Source: Shewanella sp. VB17 (GTDB lineage Bacteria; Pseudomonadota; Gammaproteobacteria; Enterobacterales; Shewanellaceae). From it: a stretch of DNA of 64,000 nt. Each line of letters begins with the position of its first letter. Within the stretch, counting starts at the first letter, position 1. Under the pieces are notes generated by a model. It made no database searches. It was given only the letters and a program-made list of their open reading frames with translations, and was not told where the DNA came from. Below, piece after piece: positions 36,849 through 47,200 of this stretch. Made by a program: the position numbers and the translations under genes. The stretch is from contig NZ_JABRVS010000001.1 of assembly GCF_013248905.1 (NCBI RefSeq), positions 4,960,001 through 5,024,000 on the forward strand. Reading direction: 5' to 3'.

Positions 36849-37178
36849 ATGTCAATAACAGACACCGAGTTTCATCAGCTAGCCGATGCGATGTTTCAAG
36901 CAATAGACAATGCGATTGAGGTCGCTATCGATAACCAAGATGCCGATATCGATATTGATGCCTCTGGTAACGTTCTACAGCTAACATTCGAAGATACTTC
37001 AAAGATTGTGATCAATAAACAAGAACCTTTACATCAAATCTGGGTTGCCACTAAATTTGGTGGTTACCATTTCTCATTTGTGGAAGACAAATGGATTGAT
37101 CAAAGAAATGGCGGAGAATTTATGGCATTTGTTGTCGACTCAATACTGAAACAAGGTAATATACAACTCGCCCTGTAA
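36849..37178 (+). CDS. cyaY: CyaY, bacterial frataxin
   Basis: A 109-residue iron-binding frataxin that modulates Fe-S cluster assembly by IscS. The first helix is strongly acidic (MSITDTEFHQLADAMFQAID, DNQDADIDID), providing the iron-binding ridge, and the conserved sheet shows IWVATKFGGYHF and WIDQRNGGEF. It faces cyaA convergently, the arrangement that gave the gene its name in enterics. Confidence 0.95.
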   Translation: MSITDTEFHQLADAMFQAIDNAIEVAIDNQDADIDIDASGNVLQLTFEDTSKIVINKQEPLHQIWVATKFGGYHFSFVEDKWIDQRNGGEFMAFVVDSILKQGNIQLAL

Positions 37179-37293
37179 ACGATAAAGAAGAAGTCATGAT
37201 CACGATAGTTACCGATTTAACAATTACCAAAAAGTTATCTAACTTCTTCTATTACATATCTATTCAAACAAGGTCATTAAACACTGGCCTGCT

Positions 37294-39726
37294 TTAAAAT
37301 TCAAAATCAATTTCATCAACTGATACTCCAAATGGCAATGCCCTCAATCTTCCATCAACACGGAGCAATCGAAAAAATTGCGGAAGATTAAACCTCTGCT
37401 GCGAAGTGCCAAATTCTGCAAACGCATGATGATGACTCACTTGACTCACCAACTCATCGATATCGAAGCCTGATTGTTTATAATATTCCAACTCATTATT
37501 TTCATTAAGAATAAATACATCTAATCCTTGGGCACCTTGTCGTAAGAAATACTGAATAGCACCACGAGCAGCAAAATCTTGGATAACCTCAGGTATCTTA
37601 CTGAAAGGCTCATCGCCTAAATTAGGCCTAGGAAGCTCGATCAATTTCTTCTTTGTCAGCTGCTGAAAAAGTTCATTTTTATCATTAATATTTCGGTATA
37701 CCATCCCTTTACTGTTAAAAAACAATCCATATTCTACTCCACTCACTTTCAGTGGGTACACTAAAGTTGCAGAGCTGGATACTTGTAAACTCAATCGCAC
37801 AGTCCGCTGAATTAAGTTCCCCAGAGTACGCTCGAATTGAGATGCTAATTTTACAGAGCAACTGATCACTTCAATAGCTAAATCGCGAGTTGTTCGCCTT
37901 ATCCCTCCAGTAATAAAAGTCAGTGTATCCAGTACACAAAACTGACCTTCATAATGATGACAATGCCACTCCCCCCAAGAGTTCAAGCAAATAATATCAA
38001 TCGACTCAAGCATGTTTTGCTGATCTCGGCCTAATGAAAATATATTCGCATTCATATAATCAACCATGATCTCTTGACCTTGCCATTGAGCCGTTGAATC
38101 ACTATTAAAGTTGAGTAAAAACATTAATTTTTTATACCGCCAAGGCTGGCAGAAATCCATTTTAGACACTTTAATCTGAGCACTACCAAAAAAAGCGACT
38201 AATCGTTTTGAAGCTTTGATTAAGCTCACCGACTTGCGTTTACTGACACTCAAATCATACCAATGAGTTAACTCACTTGACACTCCATTTAAACAAGCCC
38301 AAGCCATCAATTTAGCTTTACTATGTGACCGATAAACAGCACGCTGACCAATGAAGTTTCTGGGCTCAGGTTTACAACGATATAGGCAATACTCATTATC
38401 ATTATGACTAAAAATAATGGTTAAATCTGCTTCGCTAATCGAATCACTCCATAAGCGATTTAAACTAATAATCTGTTGTATATCAGAGCTAAAATAAGTA
38501 TGCAGTTTCCGAGTCAGTAATCCAAGTTCTGATAATTTCAAACTCTTACTTAACTTTTGAATCGAAGCAAACTTCAGTAACGTTTGATAACTACCTAGCA
38601 TAAGTTCATTGAGCTGTTCGTTAAACCATTGCAATTGACCACAATGCCAATCTTCACAGTAGTCTAAGGTTTGTAATACACTATTTGACCAATCCCACCC
38701 TGCAACTAATTTACTAAACTTATGGTAACGCCAATCTTTTGTTTGAACTTTATCACTTAGCCTTAAGCCACATTTCAAATAAAAACATTGCCGCACGATT
38801 TCTAGCCGACGTAGATCACCTTGTTTAAGCAAATAAGTTTCTATTGACTCATACAAAAGAAAATAGGCATCATTTTCAGCAGAAAAATCGCCTTCGATGG
38901 TTCTTTGCCACACCTTATCACTCACTAAACAGGTCTGAGGATATTGGCTGGCATACGCTTCTAATAACAGCACTTTTAAAAGAGCTTTATGTGGCTTTTC
39001 TAGGCCTTTATAAAGCTGCCAAAGTGATGCGCCAAAATACTCACTGGCAGGTATTTGACTCACATGCCCTAAAAAGAGGAGCTCATCGGAACGCTGAGCA
39101 TTTGGCCACCATGCGACGGTTTTTCCTGCAAAACATATTTGACTACGATAAAATTCTTCAAGCAAAAGCCAATGTTGAGCGCTACCGCTATGCTCCAACC
39201 CTATTGAACTTTGCAATTCCCCTGCTGAGTCTACAGTCTTAATAAACTGTTCTGGATGAACTAAGTAAATATTAACTTCAAATCCATACTGACTAAACCA
39301 AGTACTGATTAACTCTGATTTTTCTTCGAGCAATCGACAATCATTAGCGCTCAGTAACGGATCATGGACTAACCAAATATCCACATCACTTTTAGCGTTT
39401 TGACCAAAACTAGACATGCTACCCATGCTATACACGCCATCAATGGTCGAATGATTAACAAGATGTAAATCGGGGCGGATCAATCCTAAGGTATCACACG
39501 CTGATAATTCACTGTCACTCGGCTTATAACCAAAAATACCGTAGGGAGTTAATGGGCCATTATAACCAGGGTAGCCTAGCCTATGATAATGAAAAAAGAG
39601 TGGAATGAGACGTAATAAATCTCGTTTTAACGGTGACAAAATAGCCAACGCACGAGCAAACCTGATCCGATTTAATCTCTGGGCAGTTTCAACAAAATGA
39701 ATGTGTTCATTAACCATATCCAACAA
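37294..39726 (-). CDS. cyaA: Class I adenylate cyclase
   Basis: Makes cAMP from ATP, the ligand of CRP; 810 residues, within the family range. The catalytic nucleotidyltransferase motif is GSMSSFGQNAKSDVDIW near residue 101. The regulatory C-terminal half is present to the end. The start could instead be ATG 39717 (MVNEHIHF), three codons in. It diverges from hemC over 198 bp, where a CRP-like site suggests feedback. In gammaproteobacteria such as Shewanella cAMP also controls anaerobic respiration. Confidence 0.95.
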   Translation of the reverse strand: MLDMVNEHIHFVETAQRLNRIRFARALAILSPLKRDLLRLIPLFFHYHRLGYPGYNGPLTPYGIFGYKPSDSELSACDTLGLIRPDLHLVNHSTIDGVYSMGSMSSFGQNAKSDVDIWLVHDPLLSANDCRLLEEKSELISTWFSQYGFEVNIYLVHPEQFIKTVDSAGELQSSIGLEHSGSAQHWLLLEEFYRSQICFAGKTVAWWPNAQRSDELLFLGHVSQIPASEYFGASLWQLYKGLEKPHKALLKVLLLEAYASQYPQTCLVSDKVWQRTIEGDFSAENDAYFLLYESIETYLLKQGDLRRLEIVRQCFYLKCGLRLSDKVQTKDWRYHKFSKLVAGWDWSNSVLQTLDYCEDWHCGQLQWFNEQLNELMLGSYQTLLKFASIQKLSKSLKLSELGLLTRKLHTYFSSDIQQIISLNRLWSDSISEADLTIIFSHNDNEYCLYRCKPEPRNFIGQRAVYRSHSKAKLMAWACLNGVSSELTHWYDLSVSKRKSVSLIKASKRLVAFFGSAQIKVSKMDFCQPWRYKKLMFLLNFNSDSTAQWQGQEIMVDYMNANIFSLGRDQQNMLESIDIICLNSWGEWHCHHYEGQFCVLDTLTFITGGIRRTTRDLAIEVISCSVKLASQFERTLGNLIQRTVRLSLQVSSSATLVYPLKVSGVEYGLFFNSKGMVYRNINDKNELFQQLTKKKLIELPRPNLGDEPFSKIPEVIQDFAARGAIQYFLRQGAQGLDVFILNENNELEYYKQSGFDIDELVSQVSHHHAFAEFGTSQQRFNLPQFFRLLRVDGRLRALPFGVSVDEIDFEF

Positions 39727-39797
39727 ATCGAATAGCTTCTTGCAGAATGGGATAAAAGAGGGTGATATTAACAGCTTTGTTCTACCTTTGAAATAAA

Positions 39798-39813
39798 CGA
39801 GATCACGCTCACA
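39798..39813. promoter_or_regulatory. CRP-like site in the cyaA-hemC gap
   Basis: Read on the minus strand this is TGTGAGCGTGATCTCG, which fits TGTGA-N6-TCACA at eight of ten positions. It lies 72 bp upstream of cyaA. E. coli cyaA is repressed by CRP-cAMP from a site in its promoter, so the location is plausible. No experimental or matrix support. Confidence 0.35.
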
Positions 39814-39924
39814 CTTAAATCTTTGATCTCAGCACTAAGGCCAAAGAATCAAATGCTCTATGTGACATCTGCTCCTGAGCAATGTTAACATTGCTTCAAT
39901 TAGGCCCCCGATGGAATATCGAGC

Positions 39925-40854
39925 ATGTCCCAAAATGTCATTCGAATCGCGACACGTAAAAGCCCTCTAGCACTGTGGCAGGCTGAATTTGTTAAAACTG
40001 AATTGGAAAAATTTCATAAGCACCTCACGGTAGAACTGCTACCTATGAGCACTAAAGGTGACATAATTCTTGACACACCTTTAGCAAAGGTTGGCGGTAA
40101 AGGTTTGTTTGTTAAAGAGTTAGAAATAGCAATACAAGAAAACAGAGCAGATATTGCAGTCCACTCAATGAAAGATGTCCCGGTCGACTTTCCCGAAGGG
40201 CTTGGCCTAGAGATTATCTGTAAACGTGAAGATCCTCGTGATGCATTCGTTTCGAATAACTACAACAGCATTAGCGAACTTCCACAAGGGGCCATTGTTG
40301 GTACATCAAGTCTACGTCGACAGTGCCAAATCAGAGCGACTCGCCCAGATCTAAAAATCCAAGATCTGCGCGGCAATGTAGGCACACGCTTAGGAAAACT
40401 GGACTCAGGCGCATACGATGCTATCATCTTAGCTGCTGCAGGTCTTAAGCGTCTAAAACTCGAAGAACGCATCACTTGTTTTATCTCAACTGAGGAATCT
40501 TTACCAGCTAATGGTCAAGGGGCTGTAGGTATTGAATGTCGTAACAATGATGAACGAGTTAAAGCATTATTAGCACCACTTGAGCACGCTGAGACTCGCT
40601 TTCGCGTTACTGCTGAGCGCGCCATGAATACGCATCTTGAAGGGGGCTGCCAGGTACCGATTGGGGCTTATGCCGAAATTCAAAATGATACTTTAACCCT
40701 ACGCGGCCTAGTAGGTAGCCCTGATGGCACTCAGATAATTGAAGCAACAAAAATAGGCCCAAAAACGAATGCTAAATCACTTGGTATTGCACTTGCAGAA
40801 GAGCTACTTAGTCAAGGTGCAAAAACTATTCTTGATGCTGTTTACATCAAGTAG
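39925..40854 (+). CDS. hemC: Hydroxymethylbilane synthase (porphobilinogen deaminase)
   Basis: Polymerises four porphobilinogens into hydroxymethylbilane in heme synthesis; 309 residues. The dipyrromethane cofactor cysteine is in LEGGCQVPIGAY, the catalytic aspartate in AVHSMKDVPVD, and the substrate arginines in GTSSLRRQCQIR. First gene of hemCDXY; hemD begins nine bases after its stop. Divergent from cyaA, as in E. coli. Confidence 0.97.
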   Translation: MSQNVIRIATRKSPLALWQAEFVKTELEKFHKHLTVELLPMSTKGDIILDTPLAKVGGKGLFVKELEIAIQENRADIAVHSMKDVPVDFPEGLGLEIICKREDPRDAFVSNNYNSISELPQGAIVGTSSLRRQCQIRATRPDLKIQDLRGNVGTRLGKLDSGAYDAIILAAAGLKRLKLEERITCFISTEESLPANGQGAVGIECRNNDERVKALLAPLEHAETRFRVTAERAMNTHLEGGCQVPIGAYAEIQNDTLTLRGLVGSPDGTQIIEATKIGPKTNAKSLGIALAEELLSQGAKTILDAVYIK

Positions 40855-40863
40855 ACACGGTCG

Positions 40864-41589
40864 ATGAAGGTTTTACTCACACGAGCAAAAGACCGAAATC
40901 AGTTAATGTCTGAGGCCCTAGAACAACTTGGGGTCTCATATATAGTGACGCCTTTACTTGAGATTAAAGCAACTGACACAACCGATGAGCAAAATGCTAT
41001 CGCTCATGTTAACTCTGCCGATATTGTGATATTTATCAGCACCAATGCCGTCAAATTTTCCTCTCAAGCAATCGCGCTAAACAAACATAAAGCGGCAACG
41101 TTTTATGCCATAGGTAACGCCACTTTTCAGGCTCTACAAGAACTGGGAATCGCCTCATTATCAACCCCAGCAGATAATCAACAGACTGAAGGTTTACTTT
41201 CACTCCCAGAACTACAAGATTTATCTAACAAAAAAGTCGTTATTGTAAGGGGGGATGGAGGACGTGAAACGCTCGCAGAAACCCTAATACAGCGTGGTGG
41301 TAAAGTTAATTATTGGGAAGCCTATCAAAGAACCTGCCCATTAATTGACAAGTGTATTCCTACTCAATGGCAAGATGCAGGAGTCGATACTATTATCATC
41401 ACAAGTGGGGAGATTCTACATAGCCTAATTAAACTTGTGCCAAAAGAGTTATTTGCTTGGCTGCTTACATGTCATATTATAGTCCCAAGCTCCAGAGTCA
41501 AGGAGCAAGCTTTAGCTTATGGACTACACCAAGTTACTAACGCCAAAGCCGCAAATTGTAAGGCCATGATTTCCGCATTAGGCTTATGA
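40864..41589 (+). CDS. hemD: Uroporphyrinogen-III synthase
   Basis: Closes hydroxymethylbilane with inversion of ring D to form uroporphyrinogen III; 241 residues. The family is poorly conserved but the bilobed pattern is visible: MKVLLTRA at the start, IVIFISTNAVKF in lobe one, VVIVRGDGGRETLAETL and VNYWEAYQRTCP at the crossover, and TIIITSGEILHSL near the C-terminus. Position right behind hemC makes the call secure. Confidence 0.93.
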   Translation: MKVLLTRAKDRNQLMSEALEQLGVSYIVTPLLEIKATDTTDEQNAIAHVNSADIVIFISTNAVKFSSQAIALNKHKAATFYAIGNATFQALQELGIASLSTPADNQQTEGLLSLPELQDLSNKKVVIVRGDGGRETLAETLIQRGGKVNYWEAYQRTCPLIDKCIPTQWQDAGVDTIIITSGEILHSLIKLVPKELFAWLLTCHIIVPSSRVKEQALAYGLHQVTNAKAANCKAMISALGL

Positions 41590-41652
41590 ATTTAGCTATA
41601 CACGGCCTTATACTCGTTATTATTGTAGCAGTATTCCCTCAAGGACTGTTTA

Positions 41653-42801
41653 ATGGACAACAAAAAGTTAGATAAAAACCAGCAAGAGCCAAAGAATGAG
41701 CTCATCTCTAACGAGAAAATTCCAGAATCAAGCGCAGCCACGAGTACCAAGCGATCCTCATCAGAAAATCAACATTCTGATCGTAGTTCCAATATATCTT
41801 GGGGGCTTTTATTCACCTTTATGCTAATTTTACTGTTGACTTTTACTTGCTTAGGAGGCGGATATTACCTACATCAGGAAATAAATAAGCAAACAGACCG
41901 CACTCAGCGCTTAGCTCAAGAGTTAACATTAGCACTCAAAGAGCCTTTAGAAAAAGTATCAAAACTCGATCAACAACAACGTCAAACAGAAAGTAAACTC
42001 ACTCAACAATTAACGCTTATAAGTGCCAGCCAATCAAGACTCAATAATCGTGTGGCCACATTAGCTCAGCGAAATCCTAATCGTTGGATGGCTGAAGAGG
42101 CCAAGTACTTGGTGAGAATGGCGGGAAGTAAACTATGGTTAGAGCAAGATCCCATCACGGCTGTAAGTTTGCTTAAGGCTGCAGATCAAAGAATTCAGTC
42201 AATGAAAGACCCAGCCTTAACGCCACTAAGAAAAACATTAGCTCGAGATATTGCCGCAGTATCCATCATCAAAAGTACTGACATAGCTGGGACAGTACTC
42301 ATGCTAAACAGTATCATTGAAAACCTAGACCAACTCCCATTGAATAGGGTCGATTTAGTCAATGCAGCAAACAAAATTGATAATGCGAAGATGACAGAAT
42401 CAGTCAGCGACTGGCGAAATAATCTAACCAAATCATGGCAATCGTTAATGGAAGACTTCATTGTCGTGCGCAAGAGAACCACTGACATCACTCCACTATT
42501 AAAACCCGATGAACAATGGTATTTAGTTGAAAATATAAGAAATAAACTGCTTCAATCTCAACTAGCCCTCTATCACCAAGATGAAGTCAATTATCGTCAG
42601 TCACTGACTTTAGCAAGAAAATGGATTTTTCAATATTTCGATCTTAAAAATACGCAAACAAAAGAAACATTAGCCGCTTTAGATGCCTTAAGCACATTAG
42701 AGATCCAAACTCCAAAAATTCAAAATTTTGCTTCAACTCCTTTACTACAACAACTCGTTACCCATGGTAATTTAATGGGATCTGAGGAGCCTTCGATATG
42801 A
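41653..42801 (+). CDS. hemX: HemX family protein
   Basis: A 382-residue inner-membrane protein of the HemX family. A charged cytoplasmic N-terminus is followed by one membrane span (about residues 52-75, FTFMLILLLTFTCLGGGYYL) and a long periplasmic coiled coil (QEINKQTDRTQRLAQELT and on). In E. coli the gene was once annotated as a uroporphyrinogen methyltransferase, but the methyltransferase motifs are absent here and in that family. The role in heme supply is unclear. Overlaps hemY by four bases; CAAGGA precedes the start. Confidence 0.88.
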   Translation: MDNKKLDKNQQEPKNELISNEKIPESSAATSTKRSSSENQHSDRSSNISWGLLFTFMLILLLTFTCLGGGYYLHQEINKQTDRTQRLAQELTLALKEPLEKVSKLDQQQRQTESKLTQQLTLISASQSRLNNRVATLAQRNPNRWMAEEAKYLVRMAGSKLWLEQDPITAVSLLKAADQRIQSMKDPALTPLRKTLARDIAAVSIIKSTDIAGTVLMLNSIIENLDQLPLNRVDLVNAANKIDNAKMTESVSDWRNNLTKSWQSLMEDFIVVRKRTTDITPLLKPDEQWYLVENIRNKLLQSQLALYHQDEVNYRQSLTLARKWIFQYFDLKNTQTKETLAALDALSTLEIQTPKIQNFASTPLLQQLVTHGNLMGSEEPSI

Positions 42802-43967
42802 TCAAAGTGCTTGCATATCTGTCGATTATTTTAATTGGCCTGTGTATTAGTCCATTTTTTGATGGTATGAATGGTTACCTCTATTTAGCTTTCTGGGACT
42901 ACGAAATAGAGATGGGAGTTATCGCAGCTCTCATTTGCTTAGTGTTATTTTATTGCCTATTACAGCTTGTAGAATGGTGTTTGGTTTTAATTCTACATCT
43001 GATTTTTAGCAGCCGTTTACTACCAGATAAATGGCGGAAAAAAGCTTCAAAAAAACACACTTTACTCGGCGAACTTGCATTAGCTGAAGAAGATTGGGCT
43101 GTGGCAGAAAAAGCCATGGTCAAAGGAGCAAAAAAAGGTGAGAGTCCTTCCTTTAATTTACTCGCAGCCGCAAGAGCTGCTCAGCATCAAAACAACATAG
43201 AATCTAGAGATTATTATCTACTAGAAGCCGAAAAAGAACCCATGGTTACCAAAACCGTCGCAACAATTCGTACCCGCTACTTGCTTCAACAAGGTGAACT
43301 AATTGAGGCACGAAAACAATTGGATAAACTAGTACCCACAAGTAAAAGCAAACTTCCGGTACTTAAACTTGCCCTCGAACTCTATCAGGCGCAAGCAGAT
43401 TTTAATGCCCTAAAACTTCTCCTACCGATCATCAAAAAACGACAATTACTCAGTGAACAAACATTTGCTGAATTAGCCTTATCGACTCATCAGGCATTAC
43501 TTATTTCTGCAACAAAAACAAGTCTTCAAGAATTAGAGAAAGTCTGGCACAGCTTCAGCCGAGCCGAACGAAAAGAAATGAGTAACCTCGCACTCTATTG
43601 TACCGGGTTAACTCAATACGATAAGAAACCGCAAGCATTAAAGTTGCTAATGAAACAGCTTAATCACTCCCCTTCCCCTGAAATATTAACCAGTTTAGGG
43701 GCGGTTTTACTCCCTAGTGACGTTAATGAAAGAGAGTTAATTTTTGCTGCCGAAAAGAAACATAATGACAACATTCATCTTAAGATTCTAGTCGCCAAAC
43801 TTCATCAACAAAATAAAGCATACCGACAGGCGATGGAACATTGGCAACACATCTGTAAAATGCAACCGAATAAGACCCACTGGTTAGCACTTGGTGAGAT
43901 GCAGGAACATTTAGGAGAACAAAATTCAGCGATATTAAGCTACAGAAACGCCATAAAATCCGCTTGA
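42798..43967 (+). CDS. hemY: HemY, TPR-containing inner-membrane protein
   Basis: A 389-residue protein with two N-terminal membrane segments (about 7-25 and 40-66) and a long array of TPR-like helical pairs, for example LGELALAEEDWAVAEKAMVKGA and WLALGEMQEHLGEQNSAILSY. It is the last gene of hemCDXY and overlaps hemX by four bases. Proteobacterial HemY has been linked to late porphyrin steps, but it is not the HemY oxidase of Gram-positives. Confidence 0.9.
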   Translation: MIKVLAYLSIILIGLCISPFFDGMNGYLYLAFWDYEIEMGVIAALICLVLFYCLLQLVEWCLVLILHLIFSSRLLPDKWRKKASKKHTLLGELALAEEDWAVAEKAMVKGAKKGESPSFNLLAAARAAQHQNNIESRDYYLLEAEKEPMVTKTVATIRTRYLLQQGELIEARKQLDKLVPTSKSKLPVLKLALELYQAQADFNALKLLLPIIKKRQLLSEQTFAELALSTHQALLISATKTSLQELEKVWHSFSRAERKEMSNLALYCTGLTQYDKKPQALKLLMKQLNHSPSPEILTSLGAVLLPSDVNERELIFAAEKKHNDNIHLKILVAKLHQQNKAYRQAMEHWQHICKMQPNKTHWLALGEMQEHLGEQNSAILSYRNAIKSA

Positions 43968-43980
43968 TTTATCATACCAA

Positions 43981-44025
43981 TTTCTAATAAGAAAACGAGG
44001 ATTTAGATAGTTTTCTTATTAGAAA
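43981..44025 (+). terminator. 16-base hairpin after hemCDXY
   Basis: TTTCTAATAAGAAAAC and GTTTTCTTATTAGAAA are perfect complements around a 13-base loop, starting 13 bp after the hemY stop. There is no clean T-run, but the place suits an operon end. The rest of the 290-bp gap to bpfA shows no gene. Confidence 0.55.
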
Positions 44026-44257
44026 ATCCATTTTAAACACACGAGACTGAGTTAATCATCTGAATAGCTAAGACTATTACTCATTTCTATCTACAGGCTT
44101 ATTTAATCACTATAAACATCTAAGCGTCATTAATTTGACAGCTGCAAGATCTGAATTAAGCTTTAAGGTTAAGACGCTAAAATTATGCGAAGGTATGCTT
44201 ACTTCAATGCAAAAAGTATCAGTGTAAAATATATAGCATTAGCTCAGGAATATGATT

Positions 44258-47200
44258 ATGGGTGTAGCAGTAACAGCACAAGATGCCGTTATTACCAATC
44301 TAATCGGACAGCTAGAAGCCAAGGATGTAACAGGCAATATACGTGATTTAACCATTGGTGATGCAATCAACAGTGGTGAGCGGCTCATTTTTTCACCTGA
44401 GACTCAATTTACTCTGCAAATGGCTGACGGTACACTTGTTAATGAGCAAAGCATTATACAATTAGAGTCTGACATTACGCTCCCTAGTAACCTAGAACAA
44501 ACCTTCGCTATAGATACCACTGAAGATTTAAACATCGATGATGAAATTGCCGCGATACAAGCACAAATATTAGCAGGGGATGATCCCTCTCTCGACTTAC
44601 CTGCTACTGCAGCAGGTTCAGGTACTGGCGGCAATGAAGGTAGTTCTAGTTTTATTACTTTAGCTCGCTCTGGTAATGAGACTATTGCTGGTACAGGCCA
44701 TGAATCTGAAGCCGTGACAGAAGCAACTCCCCTGCCCACCCAAAATGATACCGTTATCATTGATACCACTCCCCCGATATTAACGATTACCTTAGATGAG
44801 AACGTGACCACAGATGATGTCATCAATTTTGCTGAAGCCCTGCAAGATATCGCGATAACCGGAGTCGTCAGTGGCGAGTTCAGTGCTGGTGATACTGTTA
44901 CCCTCACCATTAATGGAGTCAACTATACAGGTCAAACTGATACAAATGGCCAATTTAGTATCCTCGTCTCTGGCGCTGATCTCGCCGCCGACCCAAACAC
45001 TGTGATCAATGCCAACGTCACCACAACTGATACCGCAGGCAACAGCAACAATGCCACCGATAGCGAAGGCTATTCAGTCAACACCAATACACCAAGTGTC
45101 GTCGTTAATATTGTCGATGCACAATTAACTGTAAGTGAAACCAGTGAAGTGACCTTTACCTTCACTGAACAAGTCACTGGCTTTACAGTAGAGGAACTTG
45201 ATACCTCTGGTGGTACCGTCACTGATCTCACCACCGATGATAATGGCATTACGTGGTCGGCAACGTTTACCCCAAATTCAAATTTTACTGGTAGCGCAAA
45301 TGTCACCGTCCTCAATAACAGCTACACCGACCTCAATGGCAACCTAGGAATAGGTGGCAGTGATATTACAGAGATCACCATTGATCTTAATAACCTTAAT
45401 GAAGCCCCAGAGTTTCGCTCCGGCATCGATGTCGCAGGTGATGCTGCAAACCTTGATACCTATGATTTTGGCAGCCTCAATGAAGGCGCGGCCTCGGGAA
45501 TCTTGGTCGGCACGGTTATCGCTGACGACCCGGATACAGGCGATAACTTACGTTTCAGCTTTGAAGGTGGTGGCCTCACCAACGGCATCTTCGATATTGA
45601 TGCAACCTCTGGGCAGATCACCTTAAATCAAGACATCGATGACGCCGAGTTAGGCGCCTTTGATTTTAATGTACTGGTCACCGATCTCGCAGGCCTTACC
45701 GACATTGCCGCCGTGGCCATTGATCTTAATAACCTCAATGAAGCCCCAGAGTTTCGCTCCGGCGTCGATGTCGCAGGTGATGCAGCAAACCTTGATACCT
45801 ATGATTTAGTCAGCCTCAATGAAGGCGCGGCCTCGGGAACCTTGGTCGGCACGGTTATCGCTGACGACCCGGATGCAGGCGATAACTTACGTTTCAGCTT
45901 TGAAGGTGGTGGCCTCACCAACGGCATCTTCGATATTGATGCTACCTCTGGGCAGATCACCTTAAATCAAGACATCGATGACGTCGAGTTAGGCGCCTTT
46001 AATTTTAATGTTCTGGTCACCGATCTCGCAGGCCTTACCGACATTGCCGCCGTGGCCATTGATCTTAATAACCTCAATGAAGCTCCAGAGTTTCGCTCCG
46101 GCATCGATGTCGCAGGTGATGCAGCAAACCTTGATACCTATGATTTTGGCAGCCTCAATGAAGGCGCGGCCTCGGGAACCTTAGTCGGCACGGTTATCGC
46201 TGACGACCCGGATGCAGGCGATAACTTACGTTTCAGCTTTGAAGGTGGTGGCCTCACCAACGGCGTCTTCGATATTGATGCTACCTCTGGGCAGCTCACC
46301 TTAAATCAAGACATCGATGACGCCGAGTTAGGCACCTTTAATTTAAATGTTATAGTCACCGATCTCGCTGGCCTCATCGACATTGCTGTGGTCAATATCA
46401 CACTAGACAATGTCGATGACATCCCAGAAATAACCAGTATTACCTCAACCCGAGTCTCTGAGGAAGGATTGCTTAATGGCATTAAAGATAATGGTATAGC
46501 GCCTGCAGACACGACAAACGAGGTAACAGACTCTGGCGTGATCAGTTTTACAGATGTAGATAGTAACGCTTTCAGTGTTACACTCACAGGCCCCATAGGC
46601 ATGACATCTGGCGGCGATGATGTCGATGTATGGAGCAGAAACGGCGATACCTTTACTGGTAGTACCCAAGGTGGGCTACTTGTTATCACCTTAGTATTAG
46701 GTGAGTTTCAAGGGATCAGTCCGGATTTTAGTATCAATTATGATACCACTCTTCATGCTCCTATTGATCACCCACTAACAAATGCTGAAGACGTATTGGA
46801 ATTTAATTTTGGTGCCATCATAAACAACCTCGCAGGCGATAGTATCAATAGCAATTTATCTATTATTATTGAAGATGACGCCCCGATAATAACAGATGAA
46901 TCGGCCATCCTCGTTTCTGATTCAAATATTCCAGATACTTTATTAGGAAATTATTCATTCACAACGAGTAATGGAAATCATAACATCCTTGATTTTGACG
47001 GCTTCACAGTAACAGCTAATGGGTTTACATCTGCAACTGATTCGACATTAACTTCTGCAATTGTCTATGGCAACAACAACGGGATCGGTGTCAAGAGTGT
47101 CGCTTCGCCTTATCACAACCTCAATGCAGAAATTGATTTTCGCCAATTCGCTGATGGAACTGAAGCATCAGAAGAAATGGTGATAACACTAGATTCTGGT

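Noticed and set aside
36751..36858. A 35-codon basic frame overlapping the cyaY start
   Set aside because: No ribosome binding site, low-complexity Lys-rich content and an overlap with the clear cyaY start.
37187..37250. GAAGAAGT/ACTTCTTC inverted repeat between cyaY and cyaA as a terminator
   Set aside because: The arms are eight bases with nearly 50 bases between them and no T-run next to the stem.
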